Positions 25,805-35,203 are shown, counted from the first letter of the stretch. The stretch: 64,000 nucleotides of DNA from Anaerolineales bacterium UBA2181 (GCA_002328075.1 DCVT01000044.1:271774-335773), one strand, 5' to 3'. Numbers and translations are program-made. The notes: generated from the letters alone by a model not told the origin.

Positions 25805-26476
25805 ATGCCCGGCCTTCCGACCCTTCCTGAGCTCTTGCAGCCGCTGGCTTTTCTGGGCGAGCAACCGGCGGCTGTTGCCACCCTGCTGACTGCGTTGATC
25901 ATGATCATCATCGAAGACTGGCGCTGGTCTCTCTTTGCCCTGGCAGCACAGTACATCCTTGCAGGTTGGCTGCTGACCAACGCACTGGAAACGCAGGTAG
26001 CGGCACTCAAGGTGTTGGTGGGCATGATGATCTGCCTTGTGCTCTATATCACAGCCAGGCAGATCGATTCCAGCCGCGGGACCGCTCAGGCGTGCGGAGG
26101 CAAACCTCGGTTCGCCCGCATGGGACTGCCCTTCCGGTTGCTCATCGGCCTGTTGACAAGCATTGTGGTCCTTTATGTCACTAGCAACGGAACGGTTCGG
26201 CTGCCTGTGGTCCCGGAGCACGTCAACCTGGCAGCAGTCGGCCTCATGACCATGGGTCTGTTAGCCCTGGGCTTGAATGAGGAACCGTTGGCGGCCGGAA
26301 TGGGATTGCTTACCGCCATCACCGGCTTTGAGCTCTTTTACCATTCACTGGAACAGGCCGTTACGGTCATTGGGTTCGTGGTGGCTTTGGATTTCCTGAT
26401 TGCCACTGTGACTGCGTACTTGACGGTAGCCCATCACTGGACACCAGAAGACGCCGAGCGAGGAAAGCTGACGTGA
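25805..26476 (+). CDS. Hydrophobic membrane protein of the complex-I-like cluster (second of three)
   Basis: A 223-residue protein with about six transmembrane helices and a hydrophilic segment around 85-105. Position between two antiporter-like proteins and overall hydrophobicity recall NuoJ/NuoK or the small subunits of Mrp antiporters and membrane hydrogenases, but I see no diagnostic motif. The frame is open upstream to 25685, inside the previous gene. ATG 25805, four bases after that gene's stop, starts the hydrophobic protein. Its stop overlaps the GTG of the next gene (GTGA). Confidence 0.55.
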   Translation: MPGLPTLPELLQPLAFLGEQPAAVATLLTALIMIIIEDWRWSLFALAAQYILAGWLLTNALETQVAALKVLVGMMICLVLYITARQIDSSRGTAQACGGKPRFARMGLPFRLLIGLLTSIVVLYVTSNGTVRLPVVPEHVNLAAVGLMTMGLLALGLNEEPLAAGMGLLTAITGFELFYHSLEQAVTVIGFVVALDFLIATVTAYLTVAHHWTPEDAERGKLT

Positions 26477-27879
26477 TTCCCGCCCCCTTGGTCCTGGTCG
26501 GCGGACCGCTGGTCATTGCCAGCGTCGTCTACCTGGTTCGCCGGTTATCAGCCATCGCCGCGTTGCTTAGTGCCTCCACAGCTTTGGCGGTGGCGTGGTT
26601 GGCCGGGAGCGTTCCAACCTCCGCTGGAGCGTCCACTCTGAGCGGCTGGGTGGCTGGTGGCCCGTGGGTAGTTCTGGGCCGGACGTTAGAGGTTACATCC
26701 GGCGTGCAGGCACCGCTAATTGCCATCTCACTGGTCACCGCGGTGCTGTTGCTCTTGGCCGTGCGTCTGCAGCCAGGTGGCATCTTTTTCCCCGGATTGC
26801 TGGCGTGGCTGGGCGTTGCCGCGGCGGTCCTGGTGACCCAAACCTTTACCTTTCGTGTGCTCCTGGTCGAGGTGGCCGTAGGCTTGACCACCATGTTGCT
26901 CCAGGGTACCCGGTTTGGTTCAACCCGCGGGGCCTGGCGCTTCTTTCTCTTTTCCACCATGGCTATGCCCCTTTTGTTGGTGGCAAGTTGGCAGATTGAT
27001 TTTCAAACTGCCAATCCAGCGCAGGTCGAACTCTTGGACCCGGCTGTTTTGTTGCTCACCTTGGGTTTTACAATCTACCTTTCAGCCGCTCCCTTTCACC
27101 TGTGGATGGCACCGGCGGCCACTGAGGCAGAGACCGTGAGCCAAGTTGTGGCCCTGAGCCTTTTTCCGATGCTGACGTTGAGCGTCATCGTTCAAGCATT
27201 CGAGCGATATCCCTGGTTCGCCAGTAGTACAACGCCATACCAGTGGTTCACGTTCGTAGGCATCTTGACGGCCGCGCTGGGCACCGTGCTGGCTTTTCAT
27301 GCTCGCAATTTCGGCCGCATCAGCAGCTACAGCTTGATGGTAGACACCGGCGCCGTGCTGCTTCTGTTGGGAACTGCCACCCAATTGGGCCTCATCTGCG
27401 CCTGGGCACTGCTATTATCTCGAGCGGTCAGCTTGGTGGTGTGGGCAGCCGGGTTGTGCGTCATCCGGCGCCGGACCCAATCCGATCAGGTGGACACAGC
27501 CACGAGCGTCGGTTGGGATCTGCGGTTGGCAACCGCCGTCCTGGTCTTGGGCGGGTTGTCGCTGGCGGGCTTTCCGCTGACCCCTGGGTTCGCTGCGCGA
27601 TGGATGGCGTTAGGCTTGTTGGCGCGAGCGCAGCCAAGTACTGCCCTACTGCTGTTGCTGGGAACCGCGAGTTCTGCCGCTGGTGTGCTCTATGCCGCCA
27701 GAGTGCTCCTTGCGCTTGGGCCACACAGCGCCGAACCGGCCCCAGCCGAGCGGTGGCAGTGGGTGAACACGGTGGCTCTGCTCCTGGTGATAGCCGGAGC
27801 GGTTCTGCTGTCGCTGTATCCCAATCCGTTGTTATCCGCAGCTGCCGGCACATCTGGGACAGCCACTTACTTCCCATGA
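26473..27879 (+). CDS. Complex-I/antiporter-like membrane subunit (third of three)
   Basis: A 468-residue protein with about 13 helices. It matches the proton-translocating antiporter family better than its partner: AAPFHLWMAPAATEAETV near 205-222, a helix with FGRISSYSLMVDTG near 280, and LSLAGFPLTPGFAARW near 360, which parallels the NuoN segment before the broken helix. It was probably derived from a NuoN/NuoM-type subunit. The GTG start overlaps the previous stop. Confidence 0.66.
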   Translation: MIPAPLVLVGGPLVIASVVYLVRRLSAIAALLSASTALAVAWLAGSVPTSAGASTLSGWVAGGPWVVLGRTLEVTSGVQAPLIAISLVTAVLLLLAVRLQPGGIFFPGLLAWLGVAAAVLVTQTFTFRVLLVEVAVGLTTMLLQGTRFGSTRGAWRFFLFSTMAMPLLLVASWQIDFQTANPAQVELLDPAVLLLTLGFTIYLSAAPFHLWMAPAATEAETVSQVVALSLFPMLTLSVIVQAFERYPWFASSTTPYQWFTFVGILTAALGTVLAFHARNFGRISSYSLMVDTGAVLLLLGTATQLGLICAWALLLSRAVSLVVWAAGLCVIRRRTQSDQVDTATSVGWDLRLATAVLVLGGLSLAGFPLTPGFAARWMALGLLARAQPSTALLLLLGTASSAAGVLYAARVLLALGPHSAEPAPAERWQWVNTVALLLVIAGAVLLSLYPNPLLSAAAGTSGTATYFP

Positions 27880-27888
27880 GCCATCAAG

Positions 27889-29610
27889 GTGTATTTCGAC
27901 GCTCTCACGGTAGCGGCCGTCGCCGATGAGCTCAGGGCGACCGTGGTTGGGGGACGGGTACAGCGGATAGTTGAGGTCGACCCGTTGAGCCTGGGCCTGG
28001 AGATATTTGCCGGCGGAACGCGTCACTACCTCCTATTATCGGCTGATCCACGCTACCCTCGGGTTTACCTGACGGACCACAAACTGCGGCGGGGCGCGGA
28101 AACCAGCTCGCCGGTGCTGTTGTTAGCGCGCAAATACATCCACATGGGGCGGCTGGTTGCGGTTGATCAACCACCCTTTGAACGCGTCCTCTCATTGCGT
28201 TTCAGCGGCCCGGAGGGCGAGTGCGAACTGCTGGCCGAATTGATGGAACGGAGGGCGAACATCATCCTGGCACAGGACGGATTCGTCCTGGATGCCGTGC
28301 AGCGCGTCAGTGCCGAAATGAACCGTTACCGGACAGTTATGCCCAACCGACCCTACGTGCCCCCACCCCCGCAGGCCAAGCTGGATCCCACCGATGTAAC
28401 CGAGTACCAGCTGCGCCGGATTCTGGCAGAGGCTCCAGCCAGAGAGCCGTTGTGGCGCGCACTGGTGGCGCGAGTGACGGGCGTCAGTCCCATCTTGGGT
28501 CGCGAAATCGCTTTTCGTGCCACCGGAGACGCGGGTGCCACTGCCTCAAGCTGCTCGTGCATCTCACCGTTGTTGGACGCTTTTGAGCTGGCCCTCATCC
28601 CCTATTGGGAACACAGATGGCAGCCAACCGTTCAGGTGGACCCAACCGGCTCCGTGACAGCGTTCGCGCCCTACCCGCTCACCCATATGCCGTCAGCAGA
28701 AACCACGCCCACCATCAGCCAGGCCTTGGTGCGTTTTTATCGCCCGCTGCTAGACGGAGATGCGTATGGCACAGCCAAAGCACCGCTGCAGGCTGTCATC
28801 CGACAAGCCAGAAGCCGGGTACTGGGCCGGCGTGATGCGCTTACCGGCCAGTTGCCGCCCGCCATAGATCTCGAACGTATGCGGCAGATGGGTGAGTTGA
28901 TCTTGGCGTACGCGTCCACCATTGTCCGTGGTCAGAGCGAGTTCCGAGCGCAGTACGCTGAGGAGGACGAGAGCCTAACCATCCCGTTGAACCCGGCGCT
29001 GTCCCCAATCGCCAACGCACAGCACTATTTCCGGGAATACGAGAAAGGCAAACGGGCAACTGCCGGGATACCGCAGTTGTTGGCAGAGGCTGAACTTGAG
29101 CTGGCCTATCTTGACCAACTGGCAACTGACCTCACGCTGTCCAACGCCTGGCCAGAGATTGACGAGGTCGCTGCTGCGCTGGAGAGCGCCGGTTACCCCG
29201 CGACAAAACCACTCGGCCGTCCCCGCGGGACTGCTCCGGGTCCGCTGCGAGTGGTCTCCGCGGATGGGTTGGTCATCCTGGTCGGGCGCAACAGCCGCCA
29301 AAACAACACGGTCACCCGCCACCGCGCAGGTCCTCACGACCTCTGGTTGCACGCCCATGGCGTGCCCGGAGGTCACGTCGTCATCAAGAATGGTGGACAG
29401 CCAGTCCCTGACGGCACGCTCCGACAGGCTGCCCAGCTAGCCGCCTGGTACTCGGCCGCACGAGAAGAGGCAGAAGTGCAGGTCGACTATATCGAACGCA
29501 GACACGTGCGTCGACCCAAGAGTGCCCGCGCCCTTCCCGGGTTGGTGATCTATGATGGAGCAAAAACCGTGCGGGTGAGGCCTCGGGCAAGCCACAACAC
29601 AGCACGGTGA
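27889..29610 (+). CDS. rqcH: NFACT-family ribosome quality control protein
   Basis: A 573-residue protein of the RqcH/FbpA family, which recruits tRNA-Ala to stalled large ribosomal subunits to add alanine tails. NFACT-N covers about 1-200, with LMERRANIIL at the place of the conserved GRHSN motif and the following DGFVLDAVQRVS and NRPYVPPPPQAK. The middle is helical. The C-terminal NFACT-R domain is intact (GRNSRQNN, HDLWLHAHGVPGGHVV, YIERRHVRRPKSARAL). GTG 27889 fits the usual start (residues YFDALT). It follows the membrane cluster by nine bases, probably in the same transcript, without an obvious functional link. Confidence 0.9.
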   Translation: MYFDALTVAAVADELRATVVGGRVQRIVEVDPLSLGLEIFAGGTRHYLLLSADPRYPRVYLTDHKLRRGAETSSPVLLLARKYIHMGRLVAVDQPPFERVLSLRFSGPEGECELLAELMERRANIILAQDGFVLDAVQRVSAEMNRYRTVMPNRPYVPPPPQAKLDPTDVTEYQLRRILAEAPAREPLWRALVARVTGVSPILGREIAFRATGDAGATASSCSCISPLLDAFELALIPYWEHRWQPTVQVDPTGSVTAFAPYPLTHMPSAETTPTISQALVRFYRPLLDGDAYGTAKAPLQAVIRQARSRVLGRRDALTGQLPPAIDLERMRQMGELILAYASTIVRGQSEFRAQYAEEDESLTIPLNPALSPIANAQHYFREYEKGKRATAGIPQLLAEAELELAYLDQLATDLTLSNAWPEIDEVAAALESAGYPATKPLGRPRGTAPGPLRVVSADGLVILVGRNSRQNNTVTRHRAGPHDLWLHAHGVPGGHVVIKNGGQPVPDGTLRQAAQLAAWYSAAREEAEVQVDYIERRHVRRPKSARALPGLVIYDGAKTVRVRPRASHNTAR

Positions 29611-29634
29611 TGGGTCGCAGTCTGGCCCGGCCGA

Positions 29635-30801
29635 TCAAAGCGATCGCACAAAACGCGCCAACCGCTCAGTGCCCTTGGAGATCGTCTGGCGGTCCGTGGC
29701 GTACGAAAAACGCACCTGCGCATCCGACCCAAAAGCAATTCCGGGCACGATTGCCACCTGGTGCTCGTCCAACAGACGGCGGCAGAACGTCATCGAATCC
29801 AGCCCTGTGGCGCTGATGTTGGGAAAGAGGTAAAAAGCTCCCCCGGGCCGATCACAGGTCAGGCCAGGGATGGACCGAATGCCATCCAACATCAGGTCAC
29901 GGCGCCGTTCGAACTCCTGACGCATCGTCTCTACCTCATCCTGCGGGCCTTTTAGCGCCGCGATAGCACCATATTGGGCAAACGTGTTTGCTCCGGACGT
30001 AATATGACCCTGGATTTCGATGGCAGCCTTGATAACGTGTGCTGGACCGGCCGCATAGCCAAGTCGCCAGCCGGTGGCGGCGTATGCTTTGCTAAAGCCG
30101 TTGCAGGTAACCGTCAGATCGAACATGCGTTGGTTCAGGCTGCCGATGCTTACGTGCGATCGGCCGTCGTAAACAAGTTTCTCATAGATCTCGTCCGAAA
30201 TAACCGCCACCTGGCGCGAGGCCAGGACCTCTGCCAGTCCCTCCAGCTCTTCCCGCGAGTAGATAAACCCGGTTGGGTTAGATGGCGTGTTGAGGATCAG
30301 CAGCCGAGTTTTCTCCTGGATGGCACCGTCCAGCTGCTCTGGTGTTATCTTGAACCCAGTTCGCTCAGTCGTATTCATGAACACAGGGCGGGCGCGAGTG
30401 AGCGTCACCATGTCCGGGTAACTGACCCAGTACGGGACGGGAATCAACGCCTCGTCGCCGGGGCTCAGGATAGCCGCCAACACGTTGAACAGCGCCTGTT
30501 TGCCACCCGTGCTGACCATGACCTGATCCGGTCGGTAGCAGAGGCCATTTTCGCTTTCGAGTTTGGCGGCGATCAACTCACGCAGACGCGCCAGACCGCC
30601 AGCCGGACCGTACCTGGTGTGCCCCGCGTCCAGGGCCGCCTTGGCTGCATCGCGGATATGACCAGGGGTGTCGAAATCGGGTTCACCCACTCCAAAATCG
30701 CAGACGTCCATGCCCGCCGATTGGAGGGCTTTGGCCTGCGCCGAGATGGCCAATGTCATGCTTGGGGTAATTGTTCGGGTACGATCTGCCAATTGAATCA
30801 T
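29635..30801 (-). CDS. Class I aspartate/aromatic aminotransferase
   Basis: A 388-residue PLP enzyme of fold type I, subgroup I-gamma (aspC/patA type). Motifs are VGEPDFDTP near 38-46, NTPSNPTGF near 170-178, SDEIYEKLVYDG, and the PLP lysine in GFSKAYAATGWRLGY near 235. The final arginine that binds the substrate carboxylate is in VRFSYA. It transfers the amino group between aspartate (or aromatic amino acids/prephenate) and 2-oxoglutarate. The gene is 18 bases downstream of tsaD and 25 bases from the convergent rqcH-like gene. Confidence 0.92.
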   Translation of the reverse strand: MIQLADRTRTITPSMTLAISAQAKALQSAGMDVCDFGVGEPDFDTPGHIRDAAKAALDAGHTRYGPAGGLARLRELIAAKLESENGLCYRPDQVMVSTGGKQALFNVLAAILSPGDEALIPVPYWVSYPDMVTLTRARPVFMNTTERTGFKITPEQLDGAIQEKTRLLILNTPSNPTGFIYSREELEGLAEVLASRQVAVISDEIYEKLVYDGRSHVSIGSLNQRMFDLTVTCNGFSKAYAATGWRLGYAAGPAHVIKAAIEIQGHITSGANTFAQYGAIAALKGPQDEVETMRQEFERRRDLMLDGIRSIPGLTCDRPGGAFYLFPNISATGLDSMTFCRRLLDEHQVAIVPGIAFGSDAQVRFSYATDRQTISKGTERLARFVRSL

Positions 30802-30818
30802 GTTCCAACCTAATCCTG

Positions 30819-31811
30819 CTAACCTAATCGCTGGCCAGGGTCAATGTCGAGGTCCCAACCAGCCCGCTCACCCGCCTGATAACGCCAATATCCGCAAGCG
30901 GCAATCATGGCTGCGTTGTCCGTGCAGTACTCAATCGGCGGAATGAGGACCGGGCGATCGGACGCAGCTTTTACGGCCTGGCGCAACGCCTGGTTCGCCG
31001 AGACGCCCCCAGCCAGAACCACCGTGCTGGCGTCGGTTTCGGCCGCCGCGCGAGCGGTCTTGGACGCCAACACCTCCACAACCGCGGCCTGAAACGATGC
31101 CGCCAGGTCCTCGATGGGCAACGGTGGCCTGAGCTCCTGCACCTGCCGTAGCACCGCGGTTTTCAGTCCGCTGAAACTAAAGTTTAGGCCACCGTCCATC
31201 CAGGCCCGTGGGAACCGAAACGAATCGGGGTTCCCCCTTCGGGCCGATTCCTGGATCGCAGGGCCGCCTGGATACGGTAGACCCAACAGCCGGCCAACCT
31301 TGTCAAACGCCTCACCCGCCGCATCATCAATGGTCGCGCCTAATCGCTCATAATCCCCATGACCACGCATCATAACCAGTTCAGTATGACCACCCGAGAC
31401 GATCAAACCTAGCAGAGGAAAGGCAACCCGGTCCGCATCTTCAGTCAACCAGGTGGCATACAGATGCGCTTCCAGATGGTTGATGCCGACAAGAGGCAAA
31501 CCGCGACCGAGCGCCAGACCCTTCGCCACGTTGACTCCCACCAACAAACTGCCTGCCAGGCCGGGTCCGCAGGTTACTGCCACCCCGTCCAGGTCGTCCC
31601 ATCCCAGGTGTGCCACTTCCATGGCCTCCCGGATGACCGGGTAGATCGTCTCGATGTGGGCGCGAGAGGCAACCTCCGGAAAGATCCCCCCATATTGCGC
31701 GTGGAGGTCTATTTGCGAAGCGACAATGCTCGAAAGGACAACTCGGCCGTCCAGCACCACGGCCGCAGCCGTTTCGTCACAGGAGGTCTCAATACCAAGG
31801 ATGCGAATCAT
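30819..31811 (-). CDS. tsaD: tRNA N6-threonylcarbamoyladenosine synthase subunit
   Basis: A 330-residue ASKHA-fold protein that, with TsaB and TsaE, transfers threonylcarbamoyl to A37 of ANN-decoding tRNAs. The N-terminal GIETSCDETAAAVV, the GPGLAGSLLVG loop, the metal-binding HLEAHLYA (HxxxH near 112-116) and the C-terminal DNAAMIAACG are present. TsaB and TsaE are not in the window. Length is normal. It is followed closely by the aminotransferase gene. Confidence 0.95.
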   Translation of the reverse strand: MIRILGIETSCDETAAAVVLDGRVVLSSIVASQIDLHAQYGGIFPEVASRAHIETIYPVIREAMEVAHLGWDDLDGVAVTCGPGLAGSLLVGVNVAKGLALGRGLPLVGINHLEAHLYATWLTEDADRVAFPLLGLIVSGGHTELVMMRGHGDYERLGATIDDAAGEAFDKVGRLLGLPYPGGPAIQESARRGNPDSFRFPRAWMDGGLNFSFSGLKTAVLRQVQELRPPLPIEDLAASFQAAVVEVLASKTARAAAETDASTVVLAGGVSANQALRQAVKAASDRPVLIPPIEYCTDNAAMIAACGYWRYQAGERAGWDLDIDPGQRLG

Positions 31812-31836
31812 GGATCGTCAACCAGGTAATGCCGTG

Positions 31837-33060
31837 TCAGACAGGAATCACCAGCTCCTTGGGGAATTCGGTTAGCGAACGAAACATGCCGTCCGCACCT
31901 ACGGTCCACGTATCCTCCAACCGCACTCCATACCCTTTGTCCGGGTAATAGAGGCCGGGCTCAACCGTGAAAACGGAACCGGGCACCAGCCGGTCCTCGT
32001 TCAGTTTTGTGTCTGAAAAGCGGGGGCGGCTGTGAATCTCCAAACCGATTCCGTGACCCAACGTGTGGACATACCCGCTTTCGGCATGGGCGTCGGTACG
32101 GGGTGTCGCGTGGCCCATCTCCTCCATGATGTCGCAGGTCAAATGCTGATACGTACGTGCCAGTTCGTTGACCCGCAACTCTGAAACGACCTTGTCATAA
32201 CAGAACCGTACCTGATCATAGATCTCTTGGACATCCGGCCGCGCGTAGCCGATGGAGAAGGTCCGGGTCATGTCGTGAAAATAGCCACCTCCAGCCTCCC
32301 GCGGAAAGAGATCAAATACGATGCTCTCACCCAGACGAAGCGGGTCTGACGCATTTCCGGCGCTGTGGGGCACGCCCGCATCGCGCCCGATGGCAAATAT
32401 CATACCTTCTGGGTCTTCCAGTCCCAATTCAAACAGAGTGCGCAACACCTCGCGCTTGACATCACCAACAGTAAGGGGAGATCCATCCGCCTTAGCCATA
32501 ACCCCATCCACCGATCGGTGGCGCTGGATAAGGTCCACCGCTGCCTGGACAGCTGCGGCCGTCTTTTTACCTACCTCGCGCATGCGTTGGATTTCGATCT
32601 CATCCTTTGTCAACTGAGCGTGATCGAAAATCGTGTCATCGAACTCGCCCATCACCGTGAGTTCGGGCACGCCGGAGCTGAGCGCATTCAGAAGAGCCAG
32701 TGTACGGCCCTGATCCTGTTCCCCATAAAACGCAACGCGACCCCGGACACCCAATGTGTCGAACAGCCTCGAGTAGAACAGGACTGTTCCCCCCAGCGTG
32801 GATCCGGCTTCCTCCACCAGAGCGCGCGGATTCAGATCGCCTAGATTGAATGAATCCATGCCTGCTTTCGCCGCCTCGTCCCGCTCCATCGGGTAGTAAC
32901 CCAACACAGGCGGCCGACCGGCTGGTTTCACCACGACACCCTGGGTGAGCTTGGCTCCATTGGTCATATAGTACATGGTCGGATTGCCGTGGATTCGGCC
33001 GGAAACCACGGCCACATCGATTCCCCGCTCTGCCATGAGGCGGTCTAGGTCAAACTTCAT
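31837..33060 (-). CDS. M24-family metallopeptidase (Xaa-Pro peptidase-like)
   Basis: A 407-residue pita-bread enzyme. The five metal ligands are visible in order: Asp in IVFDLFPRE, Asp in FHDMTRTF, His in HTLGHGIGLEIH, Glu in FTVEPGLY and Glu in VRLEDTW. The N-terminal creatinase-like domain covers about 1-170. It likely cleaves an N-terminal residue before proline or a related substrate. ATG 33060 has GGAGAG upstream; the longer frame to 33132 is not needed. It probably forms one transcription unit with tsaD, 25 bases away. Confidence 0.88.
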   Translation of the reverse strand: MKFDLDRLMAERGIDVAVVSGRIHGNPTMYYMTNGAKLTQGVVVKPAGRPPVLGYYPMERDEAAKAGMDSFNLGDLNPRALVEEAGSTLGGTVLFYSRLFDTLGVRGRVAFYGEQDQGRTLALLNALSSGVPELTVMGEFDDTIFDHAQLTKDEIEIQRMREVGKKTAAAVQAAVDLIQRHRSVDGVMAKADGSPLTVGDVKREVLRTLFELGLEDPEGMIFAIGRDAGVPHSAGNASDPLRLGESIVFDLFPREAGGGYFHDMTRTFSIGYARPDVQEIYDQVRFCYDKVVSELRVNELARTYQHLTCDIMEEMGHATPRTDAHAESGYVHTLGHGIGLEIHSRPRFSDTKLNEDRLVPGSVFTVEPGLYYPDKGYGVRLEDTWTVGADGMFRSLTEFPKELVIPV

Positions 33061-33338
33061 GTTAACTGCTCTCCGTAAAGCCCCCAGTTGGTTGGTCGCA
33101 CATGAGTCCCCGCGGTCGTACTCACCAGGCACACATCGACTCTGACGTCGGTCAACCTGTCGGACGACCGCATGAGCGCCCCACCACCTTGGATCGATAC
33201 AAACTCAGTCTTGCGAGTTTGCTCAAGCGCAGTGAACTCGGCGCAAACTCGTCGCATCCTGGTACGGTCCATCCGCTCAACGAACTCGTCGAAGAACTGA
33301 GCCGTGGCTCCCTCCTCGCCACTGGCAGAGTCCGACAC
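33057..33338 (-). CDS. Possible small protein upstream of the M24 peptidase
   Basis: A 93-residue reading frame with a GTG start whose stop overlaps the peptidase ATG (ATGA), as real neighbours often do. The sequence is mixed and partly helical, with no motif I recognise. There is no clear ribosome site, and codon third positions are less GC-rich than in neighbouring genes. It may be spurious and the 354-base gap may be non-coding. Confidence 0.3.
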   Translation of the reverse strand: MSDSASGEEGATAQFFDEFVERMDRTRMRRVCAEFTALEQTRKTEFVSIQGGGALMRSSDRLTDVRVDVCLVSTTAGTHVRPTNWGLYGEQLT

Positions 33339-33414
33339 CTGATCGGCGATTGTTCATATCGGTCATTCTTCAGGTTTCGTTGGTCGCGAACGCTAAACTC
33401 ATGGAGGTGTGAAA
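33061..33414. other. Intergenic stretch between the M24 peptidase and selA
   Basis: Apart from the doubtful 93-residue frame on the minus strand, I see nothing definite. An AT-richer segment around 33345-33400 might hold the promoter for the peptidase-tsaD-aminotransferase unit, but no good -35/-10 pair stands out. Confidence 0.4.
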
Positions 33415-34791
33415 TCAGCTCCGATCTGCCGCCTGCAGCACGGCGCAGAGCAGGGCTCGCTCCTCACCCGGCATCACGGTGCGTGGGTCCAGGACCAGGC
33501 AGTCATTGTCTATCCGCCCAATGACCGGCACCGGCGCTGCCCGCATCCCTGCTGACAGACCCGCCGGGTGAGGATGGGTGATGACCACCAACCACGTCGG
33601 CAGTACGGTGCCGGGAAGGCTCCCCCCACCGACGGCCGAATGGCCGTCGGTGACGGTAGCCGCAAGACCATTTCGCGTTAGATGACGAGCCCAACGATGG
33701 GCCACCCTTTTCAGATCTGCTGCCGGTTTGGCTATCATCCGCCATATCGGTATCTCTCGCACGGCCTCGTCTTTGAGATAGTGCAACAGCGTTGCCGACA
33801 GCGCCGCCAGGCAGAGTTTGTCCGGCCGGACTGCCCGGGCCAATGGGTGCCTGGCCACCTTTTCCACAGCATCCGCCCGGCCGACAATCAACCCAGCCTG
33901 CGGACCACCCAGCAGTTTGTCCCCACTGAAGCAGGCCAGATCCACACCGGCCGCCAAGCTCTCCTGCACCGTCGGCTCGTGCCGCAGGCCAAATGCTGCA
34001 GTGTCCAAAAGACTCCCGCTTCCCAGGTCGTGCAACAAGAGCAGGCCATGGTCGCGGGCTAGCGCCGCCAACTCGGCCAGGTCAGGCTCCGCGGTAAAAC
34101 CGACCATCGCAAAGTTCGAATGGTGCGCCACCATGATAGCCCGGGTGTTGGGCGTGATAGCCTGTTGGTAATCCCACAAATGCGTCCGATTCGTTGTCCC
34201 GACCTCAACCAGGCGAGCGCCGGACTGTCCCATCACCTCGGGAATTCGAAACCCACCGCCGATCTCCACCAGCTGGCCACGCGAGATGACCACCTCGCAT
34301 CCCGAAGCCAACGCGGTCAATGTCAGCAATACGGCTGCCGCGTTGTTGTTAACCACCGTCGCAGCCTCAGCGCCGGTAATCTGAGCCAGCAGGTCTCGCG
34401 CGTGCACCGAACGCGAGCCCCGCTTTCCCGGCCCCAACTCGTACTCCAGGGTGCTATACCCTTGCCCCACCGTGCTCAGTGCCATGAGCGCAGCTTCGCT
34501 GAGCGGCGCCCTCCCCAGGTTGGTGTGGATTATGACACCGGTGGCATTGATGACCGGACGCATGGTCGCTGCGGTGCGGGTAGCCAACTGAGCCTGGGCT
34601 TCAGAGTACAGCTCGGAATTTGTGAAAGGCATATCCCGTCCAGCCCGTATTGCCTGGCGCGCCGCGTCCAACGCGGAGCGCACGGCCTCCAGGCAGAGCG
34701 GCCGCCCGAACGACTCCACCAGGCTGACGCCAACCGGTTCCTGCAGCAGCTGCTCCACACTAGGAAGCAGGCGAAACAGATCTGCCTTCAC
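33415..34791 (-). CDS. selA: L-seryl-tRNA(Sec) selenium transferase
   Basis: A 458-residue PLP enzyme that converts Ser-tRNA(Sec) to Sec-tRNA(Sec) using selenophosphate. The sequence has the SelA N-terminal LPSVEQLL, INATGVIIHTNLGRAPLS, a glycine-rich GQLVEIGGGFRIPEVM, and the PLP lysine in FSGDKLLGGPQAG near 290. It implies the cell makes selenoproteins. SelB, SelD and tRNA-Sec are not in this window, and I found no in-frame UGA gene here. The GTG start at 34791 lies next to the stop of the preceding gene, with CAGGAG nearby. Confidence 0.94.
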   Translation of the reverse strand: MKADLFRLLPSVEQLLQEPVGVSLVESFGRPLCLEAVRSALDAARQAIRAGRDMPFTNSELYSEAQAQLATRTAATMRPVINATGVIIHTNLGRAPLSEAALMALSTVGQGYSTLEYELGPGKRGSRSVHARDLLAQITGAEAATVVNNNAAAVLLTLTALASGCEVVISRGQLVEIGGGFRIPEVMGQSGARLVEVGTTNRTHLWDYQQAITPNTRAIMVAHHSNFAMVGFTAEPDLAELAALARDHGLLLLHDLGSGSLLDTAAFGLRHEPTVQESLAAGVDLACFSGDKLLGGPQAGLIVGRADAVEKVARHPLARAVRPDKLCLAALSATLLHYLKDEAVREIPIWRMIAKPAADLKRVAHRWARHLTRNGLAATVTDGHSAVGGGSLPGTVLPTWLVVITHPHPAGLSAGMRAAPVPVIGRIDNDCLVLDPRTVMPGEERALLCAVLQAADRS

Positions 34792-35190
34792 TCATGACTC
34801 CTGGCGCGTCAACAACAGCATCTCGAACAGGACCAGAACCACCAGTAGCAGCAGGGCTAACGCCCAATTGAATATGGAATGCATCTGAAACCAGGCACAA
34901 GCTGTCACCCAGGTGGTTGCCCAGATCGCCCGCCTCACAATCACCTTGGCAGCCTGCCAGTCATCGCCAACCACGACGGCGCCGAAGCGGCGATGGAGAA
35001 ACCAGATCAGCGGCAGCGAAGACCCGCCCACCGCTATCCACAACGCAACAAAAAATCCGGGCCGCCAGTCGCGCTGCTGTGTGACAGGCCACTCGCCCAG
35101 CAACCTTACCAATGCGACCCAACCCACAACGGCAGCCGCGATGCCGGTCACCAACACTGCCCAGTGACGTACGCTGCTCCGCTTGTCCAT
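34792..35190 (-). CDS. Small membrane protein upstream of selA
   Basis: A 132-residue protein with about four hydrophobic segments (near 10-30, 45-65, 85-103 and 105-127), not recognised. ATG 35190 is preferred because a TATAAT on the minus strand ends seven bases before it, suggesting a leaderless start; the frame is open further upstream to 35283. Its stop directly abuts the selA start codon, so the two are co-transcribed. Confidence 0.6.
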   Translation of the reverse strand: MDKRSSVRHWAVLVTGIAAAVVGWVALVRLLGEWPVTQQRDWRPGFFVALWIAVGGSSLPLIWFLHRRFGAVVVGDDWQAAKVIVRRAIWATTWVTACAWFQMHSIFNWALALLLLVVLVLFEMLLLTRQES

Positions 35191-35197
35191 GTGCAGG

Positions 35198-35203
35198 ATT
35201 ATA
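35198..35203 (-). promoter_or_regulatory. -10 element of the selA unit
   Basis: A perfect TATAAT on the minus strand, seven bases before ATG 35190. The -35 region has only a weak match. The spacing implies a leaderless message. Confidence 0.45.

Noticed and set aside
33102..33524. Plus-strand frame of 140 codons between the M24 peptidase and selA
   Set aside because: It runs into the antisense of selA, shows no domain, and is compositionally biased.
33415..35190. UGA-containing selenoprotein gene close to selA
   Set aside because: The flanking genes end at normal family positions; no frame continues past a TGA with clear homology.
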